NCBI RefSeq assembly: GCF_001262605.1
Contig: NZ_LGTC01000001.1
Coordinates: 5,280,001-5,344,000 of the forward strand
Direction: 5' to 3'
DNA: 64,000 bases
From: Pseudobacteroides cellulosolvens ATCC 35603 = DSM 2933
GTDB taxonomy: Bacteria; Bacillota; Clostridia; Acetivibrionales; DSM-2933
A program made the position numbers and the translations under genes. The notes under the pieces are model-generated. The model was given only the letters and a program-made list of their open reading frames with translations, searched no databases and was not told the DNA's origin. Shown piece after piece: positions 16,978 to 25,245 of the stretch. Positions within the stretch are counted from its first letter, which is position 1. Each line of letters begins with the position of its first letter.

Positions 16978-19470
16978 ATGATATCCGGTGAGAACAACAT
17001 AAAGGAATTCCTAACTATAAGAAATAAACTTATTGAGTCCCAGTACATTAATTTGAATGATAAGCAAAGAGAAGCCGTTTATACAATAAACGGCCCGGTT
17101 CTCATTTTAGCTGGTGCCGGTTCAGGAAAAACAACTGTCCTTGTCAATAGAATTGCACACATGATAAGGTTTGGAGATTCATTTAAGAGTGACCACATTC
17201 CGGCATATGCCGTAGATGATGATCTGGAGATGCTTAGGAACATTGTAAATAGCCTTGCCCCCAATAAAAAAGCAGAGCTTTCCGAAGATGCCGTCAGAGT
17301 GCTAAGAGGACGCACAGTACATCCCGCAAGCATTTTAGCTATTACATTTACCAATAAGGCTGCAAAAGAAATGCGGGAAAGAATTGAGAGGCTCATGGGC
17401 TCCATGGGTGAAGGCATGTGGATAGGAACCTTTCACTCAACATGTGTTAAAATTCTAAGAAGAAATATCAATAAACTAGGCTTTGACAATAGCTTTGTTA
17501 TTTATGATACTGCCGATCAGTTAACAGTTATAAAGGACTGCTTAAAGGAGCTTAACCTTAATGAAAAGAACTTCCCACCAAAAGGCATGCTTGATGCTAT
17601 AGGACGAGCAAAGGATGAGCTTATTGACAGCAGAACTTACAGCAAGATGTATCAGGCAGATTTTAGGATGAGTAAAATAGCATCAATTTATGAACTTTAC
17701 CAGAAAAAGCTGTTTCAAAACAATGCTCTTGACTTTGATGACATAATAATAATGACAATTAAGCTTTTTGTAGAGCATGAAGATGTTCTGGATTATTACC
17801 AAAAGAAGTTCAGATATATTTTAGTGGACGAGTATCAGGATACAAATACGGCACAATACACCCTGATAAGCCTTTTGGCACAAGGCAACAGGAATCTGTG
17901 CGTAGTGGGTGATGATGACCAGTCAATTTATGGTTGGAGAGGTGCTAACATCAGAAATATACTGGACTTTGAAAAGGAGTTTAAAGATTGTAAGACCATT
18001 AAACTGGAGCAAAACTACAGATCAACCCAGTTGATACTGGATGCAGCAAACAATGTTATCAAAAACAACACCGGCAGAAAAAACAAAAGCCTTTGGACCG
18101 AAACCTTAGAAGGGCCTAAAATTCAATATTATCAAGGCTCCAACGAGTATCAGGAAGCTTCCTTTGTAGCTTCTGAGATTAAAAGGCTGTCTACAATTGA
18201 AAACACCAACTACAAAGACTTTGCAATCCTATACAGGGTAAATGCCCAATCCCGTATCATAGAAGAAATGCTTATGCGTGAATCCATACCTTATAAGATT
18301 TTTGGGGGCTTGAGATTCTATGACAGGAAAGAAATTAAGGACATACTTGCATATTTGAGGGTTATTCAAAATCCTTCGGATAACATAAGCCTTAAAAGAA
18401 TTATAAATGTTCCTAAAAGAGGTATAGGAAACACCACTGTAGATACTGCGGAAGAAGCAGCAAACCAGAGAAGCTGCAGTATTTTCAGCGTAATTGATTC
18501 TGCTTCAAGCGTTCCCGAGCTTCAGAGAGCCGCTTCAAAACTGGAAGGCTTTGTAAGCCTTATTAGCCGTTTTAGGATATTGAAGGATGAAATAACCGTT
18601 TCTAAGCTAATTGAAGAAGTGATAAAACAGTCGGGTATAATGGATGAGCTAAAAGCTGAAAATACAGTTGAAGCACAAACCAGGATTGAAAATATACAGG
18701 AACTTATATCGGGTGCTATAGAATTTGAAGAAAGGGAAGAGGACAAGAGCCTTGGAGCCTATCTCTCCGGAATTTCTCTTGTTGCAGATATTGATAAGCT
18801 TGAAGAGGAGCAAAATAATGTTGTGCTTATGACACTTCACAGTGCAAAGGGTCTTGAATTCCCAGCGGTTTTTCTGGTAGGCATGGAAGAGGGCATATTC
18901 CCCGGTTATCGTGCCATAACGGATGAAAGTGAGCTGGAAGAAGAACGAAGACTTTGCTATGTTGGAATAACCAGATCTAAAAAGTGGCTTTACATGACAA
19001 GCACTTTAAGCCGTACATTATTTGGAAATACAACTTACAATAAGGCCTCCAGGTTTTTAAACGAAATTCCGGCGGAGCTTATAGAAGGCTATGGGAGACC
19101 TGCAAGCAGACAAGCTTCCACTTTGAAAACCAGTATCACAGGCAATAGCGTAAATTCAGGTTTTCCAAGACAGATCAATAGCATACAAAAAGATTCAGGT
19201 ATTTTAAGGCAAATTAACAGTGTTCAAAAGGACTCCACCACCTCAAGCTTTAACAGAACCTATAATCCTAACACTGCAAGCCCTTCTAAGCCCACCGGCT
19301 CCAATTCAGCATTCAGTGTTGGGGACAAAGTTGAACATAAAAAGTTCGGTGTAGGTATTATTACCGGTGTGGAAAAAGAAAAGGATGATTTCAAATTGGA
19401 AATACACTTTAAGGGTGCTGGAATGAAAAGGCTTATGGCCGCATTCGCCAACCTCACAAAAATAAGTTAA
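16978..19470 (+). CDS. pcrA: ATP-dependent DNA helicase PcrA/UvrD
   Basis: This 830-residue superfamily 1A 3'-5' helicase has all motifs: Walker A AGAGSGKTT (45-53), Ia ITFTNKAAKEMRERI, II VDEYQDTNTAQY, III VVGDDDQSIYGWRGAN, IV LEQNYRST, V LMTLHSAKGLEFPAVFLVGME and VI EERRLCYVGITRSKKW. It acts in repair and in removing RecA from DNA. About 45 extra residues sit between motifs I and Ia (about 63-105). The end is a Tudor-like domain (VGDKVEHKKFGVGIITGV) that binds RNA polymerase in PcrA. ATG 16978 is preceded by GAAGGTG. It stands alone rather than next to ligA, its frequent neighbour. Confidence 0.95.
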   Translation: MISGENNIKEFLTIRNKLIESQYINLNDKQREAVYTINGPVLILAGAGSGKTTVLVNRIAHMIRFGDSFKSDHIPAYAVDDDLEMLRNIVNSLAPNKKAELSEDAVRVLRGRTVHPASILAITFTNKAAKEMRERIERLMGSMGEGMWIGTFHSTCVKILRRNINKLGFDNSFVIYDTADQLTVIKDCLKELNLNEKNFPPKGMLDAIGRAKDELIDSRTYSKMYQADFRMSKIASIYELYQKKLFQNNALDFDDIIIMTIKLFVEHEDVLDYYQKKFRYILVDEYQDTNTAQYTLISLLAQGNRNLCVVGDDDQSIYGWRGANIRNILDFEKEFKDCKTIKLEQNYRSTQLILDAANNVIKNNTGRKNKSLWTETLEGPKIQYYQGSNEYQEASFVASEIKRLSTIENTNYKDFAILYRVNAQSRIIEEMLMRESIPYKIFGGLRFYDRKEIKDILAYLRVIQNPSDNISLKRIINVPKRGIGNTTVDTAEEAANQRSCSIFSVIDSASSVPELQRAASKLEGFVSLISRFRILKDEITVSKLIEEVIKQSGIMDELKAENTVEAQTRIENIQELISGAIEFEEREEDKSLGAYLSGISLVADIDKLEEEQNNVVLMTLHSAKGLEFPAVFLVGMEEGIFPGYRAITDESELEEERRLCYVGITRSKKWLYMTSTLSRTLFGNTTYNKASRFLNEIPAELIEGYGRPASRQASTLKTSITGNSVNSGFPRQINSIQKDSGILRQINSVQKDSTTSSFNRTYNPNTASPSKPTGSNSAFSVGDKVEHKKFGVGIITGVEKEKDDFKLEIHFKGAGMKRLMAAFANLTKIS

Positions 19471-19472
19471 TA

Positions 19473-19511
19473 TTAAGAAATTATGGTGAAGAATACACTA
19501 TAATTTCTTAA
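19473..19511. repeat. R1 dispersed inverted repeat, copy 2
   Basis: TTAAGAAATTATGGTG and CACTATAATTTCTTAA pair with one wobble. It lies directly after the pcrA stop and before a strong terminator, between convergent genes. Confidence 0.75.
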
Positions 19512-19517
19512 ACATTC

Positions 19518-19558
19518 AAAAGTGACTTTGCCGAAAACTTACGGCAAAGTCACTTTTT
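19518..19558 (+). terminator. Strong bidirectional terminator after pcrA
   Basis: AAAAGTGACTTTGCCG pairs perfectly with CGGCAAAGTCACTTTT around an 8-base loop, with T runs on both strands. It serves pcrA and the convergent gene ending at 19591. Confidence 0.9.
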
Positions 19559-19590
19559 ATGTGGAAAATCTTATTTGTAACTTATTTTAA

Positions 19591-20127
19591 TTATTTTCTA
19601 TCTCCTACAAGCTTTTCAAGCTCCTGGATTCGCTTATCTGCATCTTCCCTATACCTTGATCCTGTTGCACCTGCATATTTGAACTCATTTATAGCCTGCT
19701 CATATTTCTTCATATCAGTATATATAAGTCCCAACAAGAAATGCCCGCTAGGAGTGTTTATGGTAAGTATCTTATTTGCATAATCTATAGCTGCACCGAA
19801 ATTTCTTTGATAGCACTCACTTATACCCATCTCCCAATATACATCCACTTCTGTTTCCTTATCAATTTTCATTGAAAGAATTTCATTGCCTATATTTTTA
19901 GCTTCTTGCCACTTTCTTTCATCAATAAATTTTTCCATCTTAGTCATTTTTTCATCGACCACTTCTTTATCAGCAGCATTGCCGTGCAGGTTTAAAATAC
20001 CGGCAACTATTACAACAGCAACTATAATTACAAATATCATACCTGCTATAAATGCAGCCATCATAGGCGGTCTTTTCGAATCAGTCTTTTTACCTTTAGA
20101 CTTTTTCCCATTAGTATTTTTTTTCAT
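19591..20127 (-). CDS. Single-span membrane protein with TPR repeats
   Basis: A 178-residue protein. The basic N terminus (KKNTNGKKSKGKKTDSKR) is followed by a membrane span at about residues 22-46 (MAAFIAGMIFVIIVAVVIVAGIL). The C-terminal 120 residues have a tetratricopeptide pattern (WQEAKNIGNEIL, then YWEMGISECYQRNFGAAIDYANKIL, then LLGLIYTDMKKYEQAINEFKYA). It is probably an outward-facing protein-binding adaptor. It lies 38 bases behind the HAD hydrolase gene and may share its mRNA. No specific function is recognisable. Confidence 0.75.
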   Translation of the reverse strand: MKKNTNGKKSKGKKTDSKRPPMMAAFIAGMIFVIIVAVVIVAGILNLHGNAADKEVVDEKMTKMEKFIDERKWQEAKNIGNEILSMKIDKETEVDVYWEMGISECYQRNFGAAIDYANKILTINTPSGHFLLGLIYTDMKKYEQAINEFKYAGATGSRYREDADKRIQELEKLVGDRK

Positions 20128-20165
20128 AGCCTACCTCTTCCCCAAATGTAAAATTATTAATACTC

Positions 20166-20786
20166 TCATAATAAATCCAATATTTCTTTTGGAGTATTTA
20201 CCATAAAATCAGGGCTATGGGATTTTAAAACATCCCCAATATCAAACCCCCAAGTCACAGCGATTATTTTAACCAGACACTTTTTACAGGCCTGTATGTC
20301 CCTAACCTCATCACCAATATATAAGGTTTCAGTCTTATCCATTTTGCATTTACTTATATATCTTGAAATGGAAACGTCCTTGCCAAAAAGACCTTTAGCT
20401 GAGTGAATATCATCAAAAATTTTAATACCTGACTTGTGAAAGTATTCTCTAATAGTACTTTCCGAATTGGAAGAAATCACACTAAGCTTAATGTTTCTTT
20501 CCTTCAATTTGTAAAGCACTTCCTCCATCCCTTCAATTAATTCAAGGTTATTCAAATGACTTTTATATCTTTTTAGCACCCCGGCCATTAGCACTTGAAT
20601 TTTGTAAAAAGGTATGCCCAGATATTTTGCCTTATCGATATATGAAAGCCTGCTTAAATGCTCCAAGTCATGCTCGGTTATGGGTTTAAATTTGTTTTTT
20701 TCTGCAATTTCATTGTACAAATTCATAGTAAGATTTTTGCTGTCTACTATTGTTCCATCAAAATCAAAAATTATATTCTTTATCAT
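20166..20786 (-). CDS. HAD superfamily hydrolase, phosphoglycolate phosphatase-like
   Basis: A 206-residue cytoplasmic phosphatase. HAD motif I is IIFDFDGTIVDS (nucleophile Asp9), motif II is LSVISSNSES, motif III uses the Lys in KGLFGKD, and motif IV is LYIGDEVRDIQACKK. A helical cap of about 65 residues lies between motifs I and II, as in the Gph/PGP group. It should hydrolyse a small phosphate ester; the exact substrate cannot be read from sequence. The next gene, the TPR membrane protein, starts 38 bases downstream. Confidence 0.88.
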   Translation of the reverse strand: MIKNIIFDFDGTIVDSKNLTMNLYNEIAEKNKFKPITEHDLEHLSRLSYIDKAKYLGIPFYKIQVLMAGVLKRYKSHLNNLELIEGMEEVLYKLKERNIKLSVISSNSESTIREYFHKSGIKIFDDIHSAKGLFGKDVSISRYISKCKMDKTETLYIGDEVRDIQACKKCLVKIIAVTWGFDIGDVLKSHSPDFMVNTPKEILDLL

Positions 20787-20982
20787 AAGCTGCCTTAACC
20801 TGATTGAATAATCCCAATCAATAAAATTATTATATCAACATTATATAATAACTACTGTACTAAGGCAAACAATATCTGTTAATAGTAATGCTGCTGTATA
20901 CATCATGATTTTCCAGACATTTAAAAAAGAGGACAAGGCTCATTTCCCCATATTATATTTATTTTAAGCGATGGATATTTAG

Positions 20983-21085
20983 TCATGATAAAAAAAATAA
21001 CTTCCACTATCAATTTCGCTCGCGTATTGACTTAAATCGTCAACACATGCGTAGAAAGCGGAAGTTATTTATCATTCATGCCTTA
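20983..21085. repeat. R2 dispersed element, copy A (about 103 bp)
   Basis: An imperfect terminal inverted repeat has end motif TAAGGCATGAATGATAAAT on one side and TCATGAT then AAATAACTTCC on the other. The centre carries TTGAC-TTAAAT-CGTCAA followed by a conserved GTAGAAAGCGGAAGT block. It fills much of the 317-base gap 20787-21103. Other copies are at 43195-43298, 49828-49933 and, as a fragment, 63143-63167. Confidence 0.75.
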
Positions 21086-21103
21086 AATTATTCTCTTATC
21101 ATC

Positions 21104-23950
21104 TTATACCGACGGTTTAAATTCGTAGCTTACATCTTTGCCATTAACTGTTATTAACAGGTATTTAGCTTTGGATGCCGCATTTGAAGAGTTTAATCCC
21201 GTTAATTCATAACCTGTTGTGGAGAAATACTTTACTCCATTTTCTGTTATAGTTGAGTTTGAGCCGTTTTTATATATTACCCAAACATTTTTTCCTTTAG
21301 TTTTATGATATTCTGAAAGTGTGTCCCTAAACAAGTTACCTTCCAATTTGTCTGAGAAATTCTTTGGGGAATCGGACATGAAAATAAATACATTATCACC
21401 TGTATAAGAATTTAATTTGTCCATAAACCATTTCCACTGCCCCGAATCACTTAGTCTAAGGCCTTTTTTTGATGTATCCAATTGTATAAGCCTGACACCC
21501 TTGTAGTCCATTGCCTTGTAATTCTTGCTTGTGGTTATTGTCTGTGCCTTTATTTTTTCAGTCATTTTGTGTGTCCCACTGCCAACTATAACAGCCATAT
21601 CGGACATATCCTTGCTTACTGCCTGTGTAAATCTCTGAGTAATCAGCTTTTGCAGTATTGTCTTAGGTTCTGCTGATTGACCAAATACGCTTAAGCGGAA
21701 AGATTTTGATGATTTTTTAAATGCAACCGCCTTATTTGCAGGATCTTTATACTCGGTATTTTCAGGAATTTTAACTTGGTCAAGCAAAGGATAAGAAGAT
21801 GTCACAGCGGTAAGATCATCAAGATATATAACCCCTGTGTCTGATACTGGATTTACCTGTGCAAGATATATCTTTGTAAGACGTGCCGGCATCTTTATAC
21901 CTGCAAGGGATGTTTCAAGGTATTTCCAACCATCCCAGTTCATATCCTTTGTAAACTCCAGTATCTGCTTACTTCCAGCTGAGTCATATAATTCAGCTCT
22001 AAGCCAATTTGATACTGTGTGGTTATTATAAACCCATATACCCAATTTCTCTGCATTCTCAGCTAAAGCCATACCCTTGTCGGGATAAACCATATATGCC
22101 GCTCTGGTACCCTCTGTACTGGAGAAATCATAAGTAAGCCTTCCTGAATAAGAGCCTGTCTTGGCAAAATCACCTGAAGGCTCATAAGAACCTGGTAACC
22201 CTGCCGGGCTTGACAGGTATGTTCCATTGAACTGCTCAAAGTTATCAATAACCGTGCTGTTATTAGTAGCTACAGATACACCGCAGTAAGCATGCACACT
22301 TCCAACCGATGCATCTATATATCCTGCCCCCTGGGTGGAGGCATTAAAAACGCCTTCATTAAAGCTCCCTATACCTCCATTTACAGACCATTTCACATCA
22401 GCCGGATTGATTGTCGTTGTATATCCATCCTTGTCCATGCCTGTAACAGTGAATGTCCTGGTACCGTTTAGCGGTACTTTTACTGTATCTACATTCAAAC
22501 TTATCTCAACAGGACTTTCAAGAACCTGAACTTCAAGGGTGGAGCTTATCTTTCCCATAGTTGCTTTAATAACTGCCTTACCCGATGATTTTGGGTAAAA
22601 TGTGCTTCCGATAAAATCTCCCTTTACTCCTGTAACACTAAATGTAACCTGGCTTTTATCTATATCAATAGGATTTAAATATCTGTCATATCCCATTACG
22701 TTAATACTTCTGGATGTATTTACAAAAACATTTTTATCCGCAGCGTCTATAATAAGTCCATCAAGCTCAGCAGTCGGAGCAACAGAAAATACCCCTAACC
22801 CGGCTGCTATAGATCTTTGTGCACCATCCGAAGGACTGTTTACTAAGGAAACCTTTGTATCGCCCTGATGACGTGCAACCATGGTTGTTGAACCGCCTCC
22901 GTCAAAGTTCAATGCATTGTATGCTCCAAGCTCAAGCATAAGCTTTGCCAATTCAGTCTGGTCCATTCCAACTCCAAGATTTTGCCTTCCATCTAAAGCA
23001 ACCATTATAAGCTGTTTCCCGTCTTTAGTGCAGCCAACAGCTGTTCTAGGCTGTTTACCTCCCATATTTATAGAAAATTTTGATGGAATCTTTCCGTCTT
23101 TTAAAAGAATTGCACTACCTGTCATAGCTACCGCCATAGAACTCCAGTCAGGTGTTGTGTTAATTGAAAGCTTCACTTCATCACCCATATTGAAATTGCT
23201 GGTTATGGCAGGCCCATTGCTGCCTGTAGTCACAATAACATACCCGTTTTGGGGAATTTCAACAGCAGGCTGTGCAAATCTCATATCTGCAATTTTTCCA
23301 TCAACAACCACAACTTCGAACATTTCAGGATACTTTTCAGATGAACCTATAGACATCTTTCCCCATCGCCTGTCCAGCACAATTATATCCTTGTAGTTCA
23401 ATCTGCTTGGCTTATTAAACTGTGCAACATTAACTTGTTTTCCATTTGGTGCAACAAGCTTTATATTAGTCTTCCAATAATCGAAAAATACTTTATTTGC
23501 ATTATCTATGGATATTGATGCCATATTATTACCGGTGCTGTTATATCCGGTTTGAGCACTTATTACCTTGCCGGACTCAATAATTGTCCCGTCAACATAT
23601 CCCTGGCCATTTCCCTCTCCCCAATTGAAGAAGCTTGAATTTATGGCTGCCACTGCTCCTCTTGCTTCCGCAAGGGTTTTTAACTGTGCCAGCTTCATTG
23701 CCGAATCAGTATTTGTCAAAGAATCTATTTTTATATTTGGGTTACCCAAATCAATTCTCAATACATTTATGGTCTGCCAACCATCGGTAGTAAACTTTGT
23801 AATCTTCTCCAAAGTAGCACCTGATGTGATATTTTCCTTTACAGATTTCTGGTATATAATAGCCGGATCTGCAGAAGCGTAATTTACAGGTATGAGAAAT
23901 AATACAGCAATTGTTGTGTATAAAGCCACTAGCTTTCTTATGTAATTCAT
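21104..23950 (-). CDS. Secreted NAGPA-family phosphodiester glycosidase with Ig-like and carbohydrate-binding-like domains
   Basis: A 948-residue exported protein. The signal peptide is residues 1-28 (ALYTTIAVLFLIPVNYASA). The phosphodiester glycosidase (NAGPA) domain spans about 85-395, with AAINSSFFNWGEGNGQGY, PRTAVGCTKDGK and the hallmark NFDGGGSTTM. Two Ig-like bacterial domains follow (about 400-565). A jelly-roll-like region (about 575-715: VIDNFEQFNGT, then LGIWVYNN, then IYLDDL) resembles family-11-type binding modules. The last 210 residues resemble a metallophosphatase fold but lack clear metal motifs. The family cleaves sugar phosphodiesters; bacterial members act on the cell wall. 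ATG 23950 has AAGGAG 10 bases upstream; ttcA ends 17 bases before it. Confidence 0.85.
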   Translation of the reverse strand: MNYIRKLVALYTTIAVLFLIPVNYASADPAIIYQKSVKENITSGATLEKITKFTTDGWQTINVLRIDLGNPNIKIDSLTNTDSAMKLAQLKTLAEARGAVAAINSSFFNWGEGNGQGYVDGTIIESGKVISAQTGYNSTGNNMASISIDNANKVFFDYWKTNIKLVAPNGKQVNVAQFNKPSRLNYKDIIVLDRRWGKMSIGSSEKYPEMFEVVVVDGKIADMRFAQPAVEIPQNGYVIVTTGSNGPAITSNFNMGDEVKLSINTTPDWSSMAVAMTGSAILLKDGKIPSKFSINMGGKQPRTAVGCTKDGKQLIMVALDGRQNLGVGMDQTELAKLMLELGAYNALNFDGGGSTTMVARHQGDTKVSLVNSPSDGAQRSIAAGLGVFSVAPTAELDGLIIDAADKNVFVNTSRSINVMGYDRYLNPIDIDKSQVTFSVTGVKGDFIGSTFYPKSSGKAVIKATMGKISSTLEVQVLESPVEISLNVDTVKVPLNGTRTFTVTGMDKDGYTTTINPADVKWSVNGGIGSFNEGVFNASTQGAGYIDASVGSVHAYCGVSVATNNSTVIDNFEQFNGTYLSSPAGLPGSYEPSGDFAKTGSYSGRLTYDFSSTEGTRAAYMVYPDKGMALAENAEKLGIWVYNNHTVSNWLRAELYDSAGSKQILEFTKDMNWDGWKYLETSLAGIKMPARLTKIYLAQVNPVSDTGVIYLDDLTAVTSSYPLLDQVKIPENTEYKDPANKAVAFKKSSKSFRLSVFGQSAEPKTILQKLITQRFTQAVSKDMSDMAVIVGSGTHKMTEKIKAQTITTSKNYKAMDYKGVRLIQLDTSKKGLRLSDSGQWKWFMDKLNSYTGDNVFIFMSDSPKNFSDKLEGNLFRDTLSEYHKTKGKNVWVIYKNGSNSTITENGVKYFSTTGYELTGLNSSNAASKAKYLLITVNGKDVSYEFKPSV

Positions 23951-23967
23951 CTTGATTCCACTCCTTT

Positions 23968-24687
23968 TCATTCTTTCCAACCATCAATTCCCGATCTCTT
24001 AATAGCACCGAAAATATTTGATTTGATATCCCTTTTTTCTTTTGTCATTTCCTTTAACATGTTTTTTATGTCTTCCCTCTTGGTGTAGCCATCAATGTGA
24101 CATGGACTTTTAACCGTTTTAATACCATATTCTTTAATAAATGCCTTTACTTCCTTTTCCTCAGTATAAATAAGGGGTCTTATCATATGAATATCCTTGC
24201 GGTCAAGATAGGTCACAGGCGAGAATGTGTGTAAACGGCCCTCATAAAAAGTACTGAGCAAAAGGGTTTCTATAACATCATCCCTATGGTGTGCCAATGC
24301 AATTTTGTTGCATTCAAGTGCCTTCGTAATATTGTGAAGAGCTCCACGCTTCATATTTGCACAAAGAGAGCATGGATTTTTTTCTTGTCGTTCTTCAAAT
24401 ATTATCTTTCCTATTAGAGTCTCTTCAATAGTATAATTAACCCCTATACTTTTGCACAATTCTCTAACAGGTGTAAGATCAAACTCACCAATTCCCATGG
24501 TAATAGTGATCGCTTCCAGGTGAAATTTTTCCGGATAAAACTCCTGTAGCCGCCTTAATGCAACAAGCAGGGTCAAACTATCCTTGCCACCCGATACTCC
24601 TACCGCTATTCTATCACCTTCCTTAATCATGTTATAATCTTGTATTGCTCGTCTTACCTGACCTAAAATCCTCTTAATATAGAACAC
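23968..24687 (-). CDS. ttcA: TtcA-family tRNA 2-thiolation protein
   Basis: A 239-residue PP-loop ATPase. VSGGKDSLTLL (about 31-40) is the PP-loop and IALAHHRDDVIETLLL the family's second motif. CSLCANMKRGAL gives the CxxC pair, and Cys in VKSPCHIDGYTKR a third site. TtcA-type enzymes use an iron-sulfur cluster to make 2-thiocytidine in tRNA. In this short clostridial form only one Cys is seen at the third site. The start is uncertain: GTG 24687 gives the natural N terminus, but the likely ribosome binding site AAAGAG abuts it. The NAGPA gene follows 17 bases downstream, probably in one operon. Confidence 0.8.
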   Translation of the reverse strand: MFYIKRILGQVRRAIQDYNMIKEGDRIAVGVSGGKDSLTLLVALRRLQEFYPEKFHLEAITITMGIGEFDLTPVRELCKSIGVNYTIEETLIGKIIFEERQEKNPCSLCANMKRGALHNITKALECNKIALAHHRDDVIETLLLSTFYEGRLHTFSPVTYLDRKDIHMIRPLIYTEEKEVKAFIKEYGIKTVKSPCHIDGYTKREDIKNMLKEMTKEKRDIKSNIFGAIKRSGIDGWKE

Positions 24688-24922
24688 CTCTTTAAAATTT
24701 GACTGTATAACAAATTAATTGTACAGGGGGGGGTGGAATCCCCCTCTATATTATAATTCATATGCTTGCACGGTTCAATTACGGTTATATTACAATTTGG
24801 GTGGTAATAATATGCAGAATTTTAAGAGAGTTATCTGTAACGAAAATTCTAGAAATAAGCCGCAATAATCAGCATTCATGCGAATAGTAGCCTTAACTTA
24901 ACACAACAACTATATTTAGCTG

Positions 24923-24951
24923 TTGATAAACATCCGATGATGTAGTAAAAT
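24923..24951 (+). promoter_or_regulatory. Promoter of the tRNA-Pro gene
   Basis: TTGATA (24923-24928), 17-bp spacer, TAAAAT (24946-24951). The tRNA begins 20 bases downstream. The rest of the 24688-24970 gap shows nothing clear. Confidence 0.65.
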
Positions 24952-24970
24952 TCTTTTTGTCGCTTGACGA

Positions 24971-25043
24971 CGGGGTGTAGCGCAGCTGGTAGCGCGCTTG
25001 GTTTGGGACCAAGATGCCGGGGGTTCAAGTCCTCTCACCCCGA
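24971..25043 (+). tRNA. tRNA-Pro (anticodon TGG)
   Basis: The acceptor stem is CGGGGTG/CACCCCG. The D arm carries GCGC/GCGC and the anticodon stem is CTTGG/CCAAG with loop TTTGGGA. The T arm contains GGTTCAAGT. The discriminator is A and CCA is not encoded. A strong terminator follows. Confidence 0.95.
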
Positions 25044-25049
25044 TTATAG

Positions 25050-25093
25050 ACACAAAAAGAGATAGGAATTAAGTTCCTATCTCTTTTTTGTGT
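25050..25093 (+). terminator. Terminator of tRNA-Pro
   Basis: AAAAAGAGATAGGAA pairs perfectly with TTCCTATCTCTTTTT around a 5-base loop, with a T run on the 3' side. Confidence 0.9.
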
Positions 25094-25179
25094 AGGTATC
25101 AGGTCCTATTTACTCCTTTATGTAAATTTGATAGAATAGTACATTATGAGATGTACAAAACTCAATAGATTATAATTTT

Positions 25180-25203
25180 ACGAATCCGTGAGGATTCGTT
25201 TTC
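25180..25203 (+). terminator. Small hairpin with T run upstream of the propeller protein gene
   Basis: ACGAATCC and GGATTCGT flank a GTGA tetraloop, and TTTTCT follows. It lies 43 bases before the start of the next gene, so it could be an attenuator or a second tRNA terminator. Confidence 0.45.
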
Positions 25204-25245
25204 TATGACAAAATAACTTAATATAAAAAATGGAGGAGAACTATT

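Noticed and set aside
20983..21085. CRISPR array or tandem repeat
   Set aside because: The repeated units (R1, R2, R3) are dispersed many kilobases apart, single in each place and inverted-repeat in nature; no regularly spaced direct repeats are present in the window.
22881..23396. 171-codon plus-strand open frame inside the NAGPA gene
   Set aside because: It is antisense to the conserved glycosidase domain, has no ribosome binding site and its product resembles nothing known.
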